Assembly: GCA_009192285.1 (NCBI GenBank)
Contig: CM018606.1
Location: forward strand, 2,160,081-2,224,080
DNA length: 64,000 bases
Direction of reading: 5' to 3'
Source of the DNA: Morchella semilibera
Taxonomy: Eukaryota; Ascomycota; Pezizomycetes; Pezizales; Morchellaceae
Under the pieces are notes generated by a model. It did no database searches. It was not told the DNA's origin and saw only the letters and a list, made by a program, of their open reading frames with translations. The position numbers were made by a program, and so were the translations under genes. Every line of letters starts with the position of its first letter. Position 1 is the first letter of the stretch. Below, piece after piece: positions 24,014-36,513 of this stretch.

Positions 24014-24080
24014 AGGCTGCTTTACGATGTTTTTTTTTTTTATATCCTTTCATTCGTTTCTAGGCTGCTTTACGATGTTT
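24014..24080 (-). mobile_element. Tiny poly-A retroposed insert with 19-bp target-site duplication
   Basis: The 19-bp word AGGCTGCTTTACGATGTTT occurs at 24014-24032 and again exactly at 24062-24080. The 29 bp between them reads on the minus strand as AGAAACGAATGAAAGG, a short AT stretch, then a poly-A run. Exact long direct repeats around a short A-tailed sequence are the signature of LINE-type target-primed insertion of a severely 5'-truncated transcript. A related end sequence occurs near 28290-28332. Confidence 0.7.
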
Positions 24081-25115
24081 AATCCTCCTAGAATAAATTT
24101 CCCCTGGGATTTCTACAGTTACGGGCATGGCCTTGCTAGCGTACATTACCTGTCTAGGATGGGCGTGTTCGACCGGCATCTAGCCACACTAGATCACATG
24201 TAGTTGAGGGCCATGCAATTATTGACGTTTCTCTACATAAGAGGTCCGAGCGGACAAGTAGCACATCCAATCTGCGTACTGTGTTCGCCAGTCAACACGA
24301 TCGCACCTTTCTTTCTATAAGGAGCGTGCATAACCCGGTTAATAATTTCACTTCCCCATCTCCCTCACATCAGCAAAATCTCGGGGAAAGATAAAAAAAA
24401 AAACGAATATGATAGATGGGTGAGATGGCCCGAATCTCCTCACTATAAGATTTCTTACATATTTCCCTTACATCGAGGTTCCCTTATAGCCAGGGAACTA
24501 ATTACTCCTGATTGCTCTACTTGGAGGTGTACCTACCTATGCAAATTGCCGTAGCTTGTACTCTACCTACTCCACCCCTCTCTAGAGCAAGTTGGTGGTG
24601 GGCCATGTCCTGGCCGTGCCAGTGCTTGAGAAACGGAAACCAGGATTGCCCATAAAAGCGCAGCTCTTAATGTCCGGATCCCGGAGCTGTAACGTCTTGC
24701 ACTCTTCTTGGGAGGCACACTTAGGCCATGGCTAGTCAAGCACTAAGTGCTGAAAGACCAGCGAATTCGGTTACAGATAATTCGCTGGTTTCAAACCGGG
24801 CCTGGGAACTACTTGCAGTAAAGCAAAAATCGCAGCATATCGATCGTAACCCAGATTTCGGACTATAGAGGTGCCTATCTACTACCCCCCATTACAAATC
24901 TAGAACAGTTAGGCTACGGTATAGCTATAAGTATTAGAACTTTCCCGCCCGGTTCTTGGGAGGAATAAATCTCGGACCTCTCTCCCTCTCCTGTTCGGGG
25001 TTGTTATATTTCTTATTCTTTCTGTCCTGCAGTTTCACCTTCAGAAGAACCCTTGCTTTTCCACGCGATATATTCTACCATTATTTGAAAAGCGGAAAGA
25101 AAAGTGCAAATCATA

Positions 25116-27074
25116 ATGGCGAGCTCTCTATTGAGCATGTTATACTCCACTAAGGAGGGGGTTATTACCAGTATTCTGGTAATCATTGTTCTTTCTATCG
25201 CAAAGAGCATTATTACTTCTCGATACTTTCACCCCCTATCACAATTCCCCGGTCCTTTCTTTGCTAGTTTCTCCAGACTCTGGATCGTCTACTGGAATCT
25301 CAAGGGCGTGGAATACCTTAAGGAATATGATTTACACAAGAAATATGGTGAGGGAAATCATAATTCTCCGCCGCCGACGACGGCGGGGGCTGAGCGCAAT
25401 ACTCATATCCTTTGTTTTCAATAGGCCCCGTTATCAGAATCACCCCCACGATGTTGCTCGTCAGTGACCCCAAGATGCTTCCCGAGATCTACCACAGAAG
25501 GGCGGACAAGGCCGACCACTACGTAACAGGGTCCTTTGGAAAAACTCCTAGCGTGTTCAATATCCAACCCCATGAGGTCCATGCCGCTGCGAGAAAGAGA
25601 ATTGCGCAACCGGTAGGTGTTCCGAAAGTGTTCCGAATTGCTAAGAATTATAAAATAGAGACAAAACAATATAAGACGTGAATCGCTTCTAACCCGAGAA
25701 CAGTATAGCATGACTGCAGTTAAGCCCATGGAGGGCCTCATTGATGCCCGTATTATCGAGTGGACAGACAAGCTTGAGAACGACTTTGTCAAGACAGGAA
25801 AGAAGTTTGACTTTGCTCCTTGGGTTACGTATGTCTCATCCACCTACTTTTTTGTTTTGAATTATAGGCCCTTTAATCGTTAGTTGAACCCCTTCACTGA
25901 TGTGGTTTACATGATAGATATTTTGCATACGACGTTATCTCTGAAGTTGCCTTTGGAAAGCCTCTGGGTTTCGTTACTAAGGGTATTGATATCGACGGTC
26001 TCATACAGTCCTTTCACGATGGTCTTCCCGCATTCGGTTTTCTGTGTCGCCTGCACCCGTTCACAAAGTGGATCAAAGAGACCTGGGTCGCAGATGCCTA
26101 TATGATTCCCAAGCCCGGTGACAACACCGGTATCGGAAATATAATGACTTTCCGTGACAATCTCATCGAAGAGCGCATCAAGAACAACAACGACCCAAAC
26201 AATAAAACCGAGTACAAGGATCTCCTTCAGAAGTAAGTCTCCACACCACCATCACCACAACCGATGTATTTTAACACATTATAGCTTCCTCTCCGCAAAG
26301 AACAGCGATGGTAGCCCAATGCCCATCGACGACGTCAAAGCCGAGACCCTCCTCGTGCTCCTCGCTGGCTCCGACACTACCGCAACAACTGTCCAAGCTC
26401 TTATGGTCGACCTACTCACTAACCCCCGCTGCTTTGAGAAACTACTCGCTGAGCTCGCCGAGAAGGACGCCGCTGGCCTGCTTTCACTAGTCCCGAAATA
26501 CGATGAAGTCCTCGAGCACCTACCATACTACTGCGCCTGTATCCGTGAAGCCCTAAGAATGACCCCCGCCGCACCAAACATCTTCCCCAGGGTCGTAGCC
26601 AAGGGCGGTCTCAACTTGTACGGAAAGCACGTGCCCGCTGGCTTCGAGGTTACCGAGAACCCGTGGATCTCGCAAAGGGATAAGGCCGTATACGGAGAGG
26701 ATTCCGAGATCTTTAGGCCTGAAAGATGGCTAGAAGATCCTAAGAAAGCGCAGGAAATGGACAAGTACGATTTCACATGGGGCTTCGGCACCCGCGTCTG
26801 CTTGGGTAAGAACATCGCGATGATGGAGCTCCATAAGGCGCCTGTGCAGGTAAGCTCTCCTATATATACTCCCGAACACATACATATACGCTTAATATAC
26901 CCGCAAACACATTAAGATCTGGATAGATGCTAACGAGATTATTATTACTCACAGTTTTTCCGTCTCTTTACTCCGGAGCTCGTCAACAAGATCAAGCCAA
27001 GCGAATATGTCGTTGCTGGCGGCGTGTCGTTCCATAAGGACTTGTGGCTTACCATCAAGCAAAGACAGGCATAA
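25116..27074 (+). CDS. Cytochrome P450 monooxygenase (pisatin-demethylase / benzoate-hydroxylase-like)
   Basis: Membrane-anchored haem-thiolate monooxygenase, probably of the ER. Six exons: 25116-25347, 25425-25612, 25704-25828, 25918-26232, 26285-26849 and 26955-27074; phases close to give 514 aa. An N-terminal anchor of about residues 13-30 (GVITSILVIIVLSIAKSII) precedes the proline-rich hinge FPGPFF. The oxygen-binding I-helix AGSDTT is at about 314-319, ExxR (EALR) at 375-378, the PERF region FRPERW at 430-435, and the haem loop FGFGTRVCLG with the iron-ligand Cys at about 459. All expected catalytic landmarks are present. Similarity in feel to CYP57/CYP53-like fungal P450s is recalled, not computed; the substrate is unknown. 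The convergent downstream neighbour is an acyl-CoA oxidase. Confidence 0.93.
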
Positions 27075-28815
27075 TCGAAATGGGTACATAACTTGGCTGA
27101 AATGGGGTAACTTGTAGTTATGTAGTCGCGGAGTGGATATGGAGCCTTTTATTCTTATTTATGTGGATTCTTTCCTTTCTACATTTGGCTATAACGTTAT
27201 TGGTTTTTTTTTTCTTCTAGTTATATATATTTTTTTATTTTTCCCTTCTTGGTTATTTAGATATTAGGGTGGATGGATAGGAATACTTTACTTGGGAAAT
27301 ATGGATCGGTAACTCTCAGGACTCTTTCTCTCTCTACATAACATCGCTGAAGCTTGTTTAAGCTCTTTTTTTTTCCTTTGTATGTGTGATAAACCTGTTA
27401 ATAACAGTAAAATAAATTCCGGCTCGAGTCAACTCAAATTGTACCACCTACCCACGAGACGTGCAGCAGATCGGTATTTGGCATGAGGTTACCTCTCCCC
27501 CTGCAGCCCCCACACAGCCACTGGGGGTCTTTCCAGAGCAGGGCACATGTAACCTACATGTGCCCATCCTCCACTCCACATACGTGCATGTATGCGCGTG
27601 ACAAAACTCTACCTGCGTACTTTTTAAGCGACCCATACGCGAGCTGCGTGACATCCAAATCCCCTTAATTCACACACTTATCCCTATATTTATTTTCATA
27701 AATACCCAAAAGTAGACATGAATCACCACCCCTCTTCGATCCAGCCCTTTAGCCAGAATTGTATCGGCAAAGGTTCTGATACGTACGCATCCTCGTCCTC
27801 GTCCTCGTCCTCCTCCGCAATTTAGGCTCTCCGGTTAGCTGGGGGCCTTCCGAGAAACATATATATCTTGCGCGGCGGTTTCGCATCTGGCCGGTAAGGA
27901 GGAGGACGATTTGATGGCCGAGGACCTAGGTACATACTTGATAGGTATGTGTTATGTGTGGGTCAGTTAGGGCAAGGCAAGACAAGGCAAGGTAAACAGG
28001 AGATGATGGGTTGGGTACGTACCATGTATAATATACCATGTATTCAAGGGATCTGGTTCTGGTTCTGAGTGCTCTAGCTTAGCGATCGGGGTTGTCGGAG
28101 TGGTGGTGGTGGTGGCACAGAACAGACTACAGCCGTATTGTAGTGTATTAGCGTTCCTTGCTGTATCTTGCCCTACCGAAGTTTTCCGGCCGGCGCGGAA
28201 GGGCCAGAGGGCTACATACTACATAGCTAGGGAGAGTTACATGTACTTGCTACATGTGTCGGCCAAATGCGATCGATGCAATATACGTAGGTCTTTTTTT
28301 TTTTTTAAATCGTGCTTTCATTCGTTTCTAGGTACAAGAATGTTGAATGTACGTATGTCTGGGTCTCAGAATAATAAATAATAATGGCATACATAATAAT
28401 AATAATAATACCCGTAATAACGGATGGAGGCACTAGAGAGCTTCTCCTGAATTGTTCAACTGCCGGCCCTGGTATGCACATACGCATTGGAGCTAGAGTA
28501 GACTAAGTAATCTACTATGTATACTTTCTAAGGAGGCTGGCTGAGTGGTTGGCCCTATATTCGGTGTAACTAATATAATGGTTCGACGTCTGGGTAAACC
28601 AATATATTAACTAAATTCAAGTATTGAAATTGATAACACAACTACATGTACTTTAACATGATCATGTAGAATAGGTACACCGTGCACAGAATCCCTCAAT
28701 TGCAACTCTCGATTCAGTACATTTGGCATATTCGGAACTCCTCGTTCGGCCCCTCGTCCCGGGGAAGAGGGAAAAGGGAAGAAAGAAAAAGAAAGAAAAG
28801 AAAAGAAAGCCATAC
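27075..28815. other. Convergent intergenic region (P450 / acyl-CoA oxidase)
   Basis: No gene supported. Includes T-rich sequence after the P450 stop, a CCTCGT array (about 27790-27813), an ATA repeat (about 28393-28410), a poly-T plus CTTTCATTCGTTTCTAGG element (28290-28332) and TACATGTA palindromes at 28238 and 28643. Confidence 0.55.
28290..28332 (-). mobile_element. A-tailed fragment related to the 24-kb retroposed insert
   Basis: The minus strand reads CCTAGAAACGAATGAAAG followed by a short linker and a run of about 14 A. The AGAAACGAATGAAAG word is shared with the insert at 24033-24061, implying a common retroelement 3' end. No clear target duplication is visible here. Confidence 0.45.
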
Positions 28816-31040
28816 CTACAACTTCGCTGCGGGACCACCACCGCGAACATCCCCCTTCCTGTGGTGGTGAATAATCTCCAGCGCCTCCCTCCTGTATTCC
28901 TCATCACCACCACCCGCCCCCTGCACCTCCTTCCACATCTCCTCATACACGTCGACCCCGTCCCGTCCCAACACACTCCCGCTCATATCGAACTTTGTAA
29001 AGGCGAACGAGTCCGTCAGGACCACAGCCGTGCCAACGCCCATGCGGACCGTCACGGCATCACCCAGTGCAGCTCGCAACAACCGGCTTTGTGCAGGGTC
29101 TATAAACCCGCTCTCGAGCAGCTCTGCAAGCCCTGCGACGAGTCTGGAGAGCGCATCAATATCTGCAAGCAAGGTAACCGCGGCCTTTTCAGCTGACGGG
29201 GCCTGTGAGGTGACGGACCGCTGGAAGGCGGAGGTGATGAAGATATCGGCGTGGGCATCTGACACACGCCGGCAGTCCCAGCTGTAGCTGGTCCAGTCCT
29301 TCTCGCCACTGGCAAGCTTAAGCCCAAGGTCGAGGACGAGGAAGGCGGCACGGTGCTCGAGTGCTGCGAGCTGGACGGCGGGGTTGAGCCAGTCCTCCTT
29401 TGTGGCGGCGGTGCTGCGTAGGAGCGTGAAGGTTATGGGGGGGAGGAGTGTATTGCGCAGGTATTGGCTACTGGGAGGGAGGATGTAGGCTTGGTCTTGA
29501 ATACGGAGTTTGGCGGCGTGCTTGAGTAGGGCGCGGGCAGTTTGCTGTGCAATTATGTAGTTGTCACCTAGAGTTTTCGTCATCAGTTATCACTCGCATT
29601 TTAGATGTCCGGTTTCGGCTTACCTTCGTATGTTTGCGAGGGCACGACATTGGCAAATATTGAGCTGATTCCAGACATGTAACTAAAGCCGTGGCCGCCG
29701 AGACAAAGCCGGGCCTCCTCTATACCACGCGCGGACTCGCTGGAGACTTTACACTTTATGGCGGCGGAGAGACTGTGCATCTCCGCCAACATACTAACAT
29801 CCCCACTCTTTACTATAGCCTCGTTCATTTGATGGTATAACTTAAATAGCTCCCTAGTTGCAATAATACTCGCATAGGCCTGCGCAAGCAATGGATACAA
29901 CCGGTATTGGACGGAGGCGTACGATATGACCTGCCGCTCCTGCTCCGCCTTGCCATCCGAGAACTGTCGGCGGTACACGCAGTATCTAATTGCAATTGTA
30001 ATGGCACGCGCTTGGGACCAGGCCACGCTTAAGGGTACTTGTGCGCGCAGGGCAACCATAGACCCGTAGGAGAGCTTGGAGTGCTTAGCCGGGGTGTATT
30101 CGCCCTCTGGACTCACCTTGGAGTAGCGGCTCAGCATGTTCTCGAGAGGGATGCGGACAGAATCAAAGCGGACATAACCGTTATCGGCCATGCCAAACCC
30201 GCCAAAGGCTTTTGGCCCTATGAGGCCGACAGTGATTCCCGGAAGTGGCTCGTGGGTTGTAGTTGACCGAAGCGGGACAATGAATAGGTGTGTTCCGTAC
30301 GACTTGTATCCACCCGGGCTTCCGGTATCTGGTAGCTGCAGCTGCGCTACGACCGCGGCATGATTCGCCTGCAATGATCATATTGTCAGTTATTTTTATA
30401 TTCAGTTATGTAGCGAAAGAAAGCAGGTGATTTATCTATCTCAGACCATAACCCCGAGTCCACCCATCCACCACTTTGTGCTTTCCACCCTTGGAGAGTG
30501 GATGATAAATTCCTTAGTTGCCGGGTCGTACCGCGCGGTTGTTTCGAGGCCCTGGACATTGTTCCCGTGCGATAACTCGGTCTGTGCGTAGCAGCCGACA
30601 ACCTCAAGGCTCTGACATCGGGGGATCCATTGCGCCTGTTGCTCGTCGGAGCCTTGCGCGAGGATCACGGGCATGAAGGCTAAGTGGTGGAGCGAGATGA
30701 CGAGCCCTTCATCTTGGAGGCTGCAGGCAAGGGAGAACTCTTGTGAGGTCCATGAATGGATGTCGCGGAGTTCTAGAAGGCGCTTAGAGATCTTGAAGGA
30801 GAGGCGCAAGAGCTGTGAGGTGTTGAGGAATGCCCTATAAAGTCGATTAATTATGACTCCGAGCGCTTTAGGAGGGGATTCTGAACACTACCTTCTGGAC
30901 TTGTTAAAAAGAGGTTCCCTCTCTAATATCTCCGCAATTCTAGCACGGGCTTCGCGCTGCCCGTCGTCGTAGAGGAGGTTACCGATTTTCCAGGTGTTGA
31001 GGCTTGAGCTCGCGCGTGCGGTTTCTAGGTCGGTAGGCAT
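28816..31040 (-). CDS. Peroxisomal acyl-CoA oxidase
   Basis: FAD enzyme of the first step of peroxisomal beta-oxidation: acyl-CoA plus O2 to trans-2-enoyl-CoA plus H2O2. Four exons: 31040-30892, 30834-30447, 30368-29624 and 29567-28816, giving 677 aa, the usual family length. The FAD/substrate region has CYAQTELSHGNNVQGLET and WWMGGLG. The later oxidase signature has LCLGGHGFSYMSG and TYEGDNYI, whose Glu corresponds to the catalytic base of the superfamily. The protein ends in AKL, a canonical PTS1. Donor GTCTGA of intron 2 is weak, but the join GLGVM-ANHAAVV matches the family register. An 8-bp dyad lies about 170-190 bp upstream of the start. Confidence 0.94.
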
Positions 31041-34000
31041 ATTTCTTTAATTTTGTCTTTATCGTAGGCTATAGAAGAGGAGAGAGATCCTGTAAGAAGT
31101 AGTTGTGTGTCGGCCAGTTCATTGGATCCGGGTTACCTGTACTGTTCTGTTATTGCTCGCTGTAAGCATTGTAATTGTAGATCGCTTGAGCCGTCCCGGC
31201 CGCGGCACGATCGCGAACCCCGCAGTTCGCGACACGTGCATATGTATATATGGGGCCCATCGATCTTGGTCCGAGCTTTCGAGCTTTTGCCAATTCCCCG
31301 ATTAGCCTTTGGTGAGGAGAATATGAGTTCAGAAACTATACACGGATCCAGTTTTCCTTTAAGGTCCCCAGCAGGTTCGAATTCGGAGAGCTCTGAAGTG
31401 GCAGAGGAGCCTGGAGTTGATCCGTTAAGTCCACATGAAGCGCTCTGCATTTAGGTTTTTTTTCTCTTCTTTCTTTTCTTCCTTTTTAACCATCGCTTCT
31501 GGTTATAGGGAGTGGTTGATACCAATTGTAGGAGAGGCATTCATATGTTCAGACTGGGTAAAATCTACATAAGGAAAATAAAAAACCAAGAAGATAGAGA
31601 GCTGAGGGGGGGGGGGGGGAGGCATAACGGAGCTAGGTAATACCTACCAAGGCCAGGCCAGATAAATATGTTCCGCCATAGTAGTAGATACTGATTCTTG
31701 GCTAATCGGATACCCATCGGACAACTGAGCTAGGTAATTGTTCAATAACCTCATATCTGACGATTCGACGTTTATATATACAGGTATTCAAGCACCAACA
31801 TGGTGTGTTCCGAAAAGGTATAAATTGCCACTGTTTCCTGCTACTACAAATACGCTTAGAATCTCTTTATTTGCAACAATTATAACCAAGGTATTAGAAC
31901 GGGGGCAAGCATACATTGGTCCTTACTTTTTTTTTGATAAATGATGATTGCTGCCGGCATCCCATTATTGATTAGGTCTCGGTGTACGGTGGCCGTTTAC
32001 CTTATTTGAAATAGATATTAGCCCGTAGGATAGAATCTCGATGACAGTTTATCAGGTCCCAGAGAGTATCGGCCAATCACCCTAGTGGTCGATCGGGCGA
32101 CCGGTTTGGTAGTGGAACGTCCTGTTGGTCTAAGTATATGTATAGTAATGCATGACTAAGTAGGACGGAACAGTTATATCACTACAAGTCTTAGGTTACC
32201 CGGGTCTGAGGGAATGTTTGTTCCATTATTGTGGACTACATATATATGTTCACATACATGTAGATACCATTACATCTGGATACGCTCATTTTCAGCCTAC
32301 ATACTATTCTTTTACAACAATAAGCCCTCTGAAGCCGTCAATGAGCCAAAATGGCTATTATCGGCTGAAGTTTCCGGATCCTTTATAATATTTCTGGGCA
32401 ATTATTGTGCGGGGACCGTGGTCGGCCAGCATATGACTGCGTCTGCTTGTAGTGGGGAGAGAGCAGAAATTGTGCAGACCCAGGTCCTTGGGACTTGTCG
32501 GGGGTTGTTGGGCGGTTTGTGAGAGAGGCTTGTTCCGTTTCCGTCCCCGAGTATTGTTCTTAATTTTTGAGCTCGGTGTTGGGGTACGGGCGTGGGCTCA
32601 TATGCGTGCTTGATTCGTGTGCTGATATTCGAAATCGATAGATACAGATGGACCCATAAGTTATTTGAGAGCTGATCACCTGGCCAAAAAAATTTCTCCC
32701 GCCAATATAAATCGAATATCCAAAGAATTACCTTTAAGGTATGGTGTTCCTGGGTTGAATACATGCATTTTCAAGCCCGTTCCACCCGAAAGGAGTACTA
32801 TCCATGCAAAAAATAGAGCTACTCTCGGGCTTTTCAACCTATCATGGGATAACTTTGAACGCCTTCTTTTACCCTGATCGAGTGAGGAGAAACAACTACT
32901 TGAGATGTCCGAGATATTTCAGGAATATATAGACTAACTATATATAGGACTTGAAGACACGGGCCGTAACCATGTACCTGGATATTAGAATATGACTGAA
33001 TGTTTAACGAGCATGAATTACCTTTTGGACTGATTGAAAAGTACAAGACCTTCGGTCCTAGGTTTTCCGTAGACTTCTTAATACCCCATATCCTTCTGTG
33101 GGGATCCTGGGTAAATATGATACTAAGAATAGGATTCCATGGACCCCGGAAAATTGCAATTTGAAGCGAATAAGATATCTTACCTACGTATGATTGTGGA
33201 TAACTGATCTTGGGACCAGAACCCCAGGATTGTGGGCCACCCTACCCGGATTCAAGTTCCGGATCAACGCTCCTGTCTTTGAAAAGATGACTTACATCGG
33301 TCCTCAGGGCTGGGAAGCTACATAATATTCGAAGAGGGGCCTAAGAGGAGTGATTATGAAATAGTAGGGAAGGTCAGTGAAACAATTCATTAGCGTCAAT
33401 ACATAAATTAAATTTAGTTAGGGCTGCCGCACCAGAACCGAGTCTATGAAATCTCAATAGGGATTTGGAAAGCGTCTGAGCCAAAAGATTTAGAAGATCT
33501 ATATTGCCACATATAGACGACCTAAACAGTCAGAAGCAGCACGCTCCGACTGAATTGTCAGAGAAGTTGTTGCCAACCCCCCGTGACGCATCTCACGAAC
33601 CGTCAAGCTGGGTCGGACTAGGGAACTTAAGCCGCTATAGGGAATTAAATTAACACCTAGACACGTTTAGGTAAGGTAACCTCATCTTTCAGGTATCTTC
33701 TAAAATGATATAAATATTCTGCCTTATAGCCCTAGCTTGTTAATCTACGATATACATAATGAAGAAATAAGGATCCCCTCTAACTTACTATACAAATCTT
33801 GTCAATAAACTAATGACTAGCTATGCGCGAATTCTCTTTAAGAATACAAAGATCTAACTAATTAGTAGTAGAATCTTCGGGAGATTGCCTTGAGATTCTA
33901 GTTACCTCTCGATCTCCGGAAATAAGTGTCCGGTGTGGGTAGTTGATTTAAGGTGTTGCAGCGAGGCTCTGCAACTAGGCCGGATCGGAATCGTGCCCTC

Positions 34001-34965
34001 TCTCCATGGGGTCTTATGGGTAGTTTCTTCGAGTTGGGGTTTAATTGAGTGGGGGGGTATGCCTCACCTGATAACCTGAGGGTTTTAGCTACCTGGCGCT
34101 AACATCTAATTGGTTGAGCCTCAATGATCGCCCCCAGGATGCGGGGATTCGGTTACACGAACTCGAGTGTCAAAATAGGAGCGTCCAAATAAGAAAGAGT
34201 TGGCGCAGATTCACAGGGAGGTCTTCCTTATCACTAGGCAATTCTCGGCTCACGAGAGGGGAGCACCAACTGTTTGTCGGAGTTGACTCCCGTGATGTGT
34301 CCTGCTAGCACTGCTTGTATGCGCACACTTCTAGAAGGGCCTCCAAAGAGAAAGAAAGACGTTATGATGCTATTTCTCTTAAATATTCACATCTAATTGT
34401 ACCGTGGGATTTGTAACATCTGCAAGTGGTCGGGTCACTAGTGGTTGGTATGCAACCACTAATTATTACTTAACCGATTTGTTGTCATATAGTAAGCGAC
34501 GAGTGATTGCTCGTGTTGCTGCGGCTACTACATTCGGCTACTGTCTTGTGTAACATCTCCTTATGCCTGCTAATGATGTCGTTACTAGGTAAGAGACGAA
34601 AAATCTCAGACCACGACACGATTTTGCACCCGTGTCGGAGAGCCTTGGCTTCCGGTAGTATTCCAGATAATTATTATATTCTACTCAGCTTCCTGCAATA
34701 TGACGAGAAGGTCGTCAAAAGCTGGGGGATGTTGGGGGAAGTAATCGTTGAATTCTACTCATCCAATTTAAGACATTGACATTGAGTGTAGAGCTATCTT
34801 AATATAAAAGTTGAACTGGATGTCCTGAAAAAATCAATGAGAGAGGAAAGAGAGCATCAAATAGCTGTAGTACTATCCACTTTCCCTCAATTCAATACCT
34901 ACAATTATCACTTCTCAAGGAACAAGACTAGCAAAAAATCAAAACTTAAGCCAGCGCTCGAAAGC
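31041..34965. other. Gene-free region upstream of acyl-CoA oxidase and amidohydrolase (divergent)
   Basis: No gene supported over 3.9 kb. A dyad TCGCGAAC-6 nt-GTTCGCGA lies at 31211-31232, a poly-G run near 31606 and a TACATGTA at 32255. From about 31.7 to 34.8 kb the sequence looks AT-rich with only short open frames and no domain. It may be old repeat debris, but no family can be named. Confidence 0.5.
31211..31232. promoter_or_regulatory. Dyad upstream of acyl-CoA oxidase
   Basis: Perfect inverted repeat TCGCGAAC / GTTCGCGA with a 6-nt spacer (CCCGCA), about 171-192 bp upstream of the acyl-CoA oxidase start. Dyads of this form can bind dimeric zinc-cluster regulators. It is not the FarA/FarB CCTCGG element. 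The regulatory role is a guess. Confidence 0.25.
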
Positions 34966-36513
34966 ATGGAAGTTGATTCGCCTCCTCTTGTGATCCATAA
35001 TGTTCATTTTATCTGGGACGACCTTGATACGCCCTATACAGTCACCATTGAGAATGGTCTTATTAGTTCAATCTACCCAACACCACCACCACCTGCTCAT
35101 GTCCCATATGCTACCAATATCAACGGAAACCACGGGACCATCCTACCTTCCTTCTGCCAGCCCCATATCCACCTCGACAATCCCTACCTCATCCATCGTG
35201 GGCCGCCCATGGTCTGTGGGTCATTCTGCGAGGCGCTAGAACTGACAAACTTCTCTAGGCAGGAATATACAGAGGAAGATTTAATTTTGAGGGGACGGCG
35301 GCTCATTATGGAGAATGTTCAGGTTGGGGTGACGAGTATGAGGTGTTATGTCGAGGTGGATGAAATGGTAGGACTGAAATGTCTGGAGGCGGGATTGAAG
35401 CTCAAAAATGAGTTTGGGGATGAGGGGAGGGGAGTTTGCGATATCCAGATTGCTGGTTGGTGCTTCTTGTATGTGTTTGTTTTATTGGTTAAAGACTAAT
35501 TCTAAGTAGTCTTTGCACAGGAAGCTGTATTTGTCGGTGAAGACAATGGCGTAGCTATGAGGAAGCTATTCTTCGAGGCGTGCGAAAGAGATGGCGTCGA
35601 TGCAATCGGAAGCGCACCATATATGGAGTTGACAGTGGCTCTAGCAAAGAAAAATATCGACTGGATTATTGACATTGGTAATGCTTCTACCTATACTTAC
35701 TATTAGTCGCATGATCTAACGAAAGAGACATATTTAGCCATGCTTAACAAAAAGCATCTCGATCTCCACCTCGACCACAATCTCTCCTTGCGCAATGAGC
35801 CTCTAGTATATCATCTCATCAGCACCCTACAGTCGCGCCTATGGTCCATCAGTATGCCCTCTGATCTGCGCATCACTCTGGGCCACTGCACCCGCCTGTC
35901 CCTCTTCCCGCCATACGAGCTCCGGCAGCTCTACGATCTGATATCGAAAAACAACCTACCAATTCACTTTGTCGGTGTTCCGGCAGGCGACCTATATTTT
36001 ATGGGCCGCGGATCTACTGACGGACCTGCAACTGGCGGCGGCGCAACAAAGAGGGGAACACTACCGGTAATCGACTGGATTAGGAACTACGACTTCGACG
36101 TTGCACTGGGCATTGGGAATGTCGGCAACGCGTTTGCGCCTATGGGCGGCGTGGACCCATTGAGCATGGTGGCGTGGTTAGGGGTCGTGTATCAGGGTGG
36201 GAGTCATTCGGACTGTAGAGTACTCTTGGTAAATTCCTCCCCCCCTCTGTGGTAGGAGGCATAGAGCTGACCAATTGGGTAGGAGTGCATAACTACCCGA
36301 GCGAAAGAAGCGATCGGAACCCTGAAAAATCGCTACAAAGGCGAAGATAGAATGGCGATCTCAGTGGGAGATAAGGCGGACTTAGTTATTGTGGGCCAAC
36401 AGATCAGGGATATGGGTGTTCATGAGCTATTTGTGGAGCCCGGGTATGGAAGGATCGTTATAAAGGGAGGGAGGATTGTAGCAAAGAGGGCCGTTGAGAC
36501 TTGGGTTGCGTAG
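34966..36513 (+). CDS. Cytosine-deaminase-like metal-dependent amidohydrolase
   Basis: Amidohydrolase-superfamily protein of the CodA-like branch, predicted cytosolic. Four exons: 34966-35455, 35510-35677, 35738-36228 and 36283-36513, giving 459 aa. The N-terminal beta-sandwich starts LVIHNVHFIWDD and returns at the C-terminus as GDKADLVIVGQQI. The metal motif PHIHLDNP (HxH) follows LPSFCQ. A second histidine site lies in LDLHLDHN and a third in LGHCTRLS. Where bacterial CodA has GHDDV, this protein has GIGNVGNAF, so the usual catalytic Asp is not evident; some fungal homologues appear to share an Asn here (recalled). An in-frame ATG at 34837 would add 43 non-conserved residues, so 34966 is preferred. 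The substrate is not known. Confidence 0.87.

Larger units (their letters stand above)
20018..25115. other. 5-kb gene-free region between divergent Pth11-like and P450 genes
   Basis: No gene supported. Contains CA and GA microsatellites, TACATGTA palindromes at 21402, 22321 and 23394, a short inverted pair CTAGAGAAA/TTTCTCTAG (23486-23510) and a small retroposed insert at 24033-24061. Open frames up to 249 codons (20136-20885, minus) translate the simple repeats and show no domain. Confidence 0.55.

Noticed and set aside
24747-24800. CCAGCGAATTC ... GAATTCGCTGG-like hairpin followed by a B-box-like GTTTCAAACC
   Set aside because: Imperfect arms and no A-box at the right distance; not a tRNA, and too weak for an element call.
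31700-34800. AT-rich stretch considered as mitochondrial insertion or old retroelement
   Set aside because: No mitochondrial gene, terminal repeats or protein domain could be recognised.
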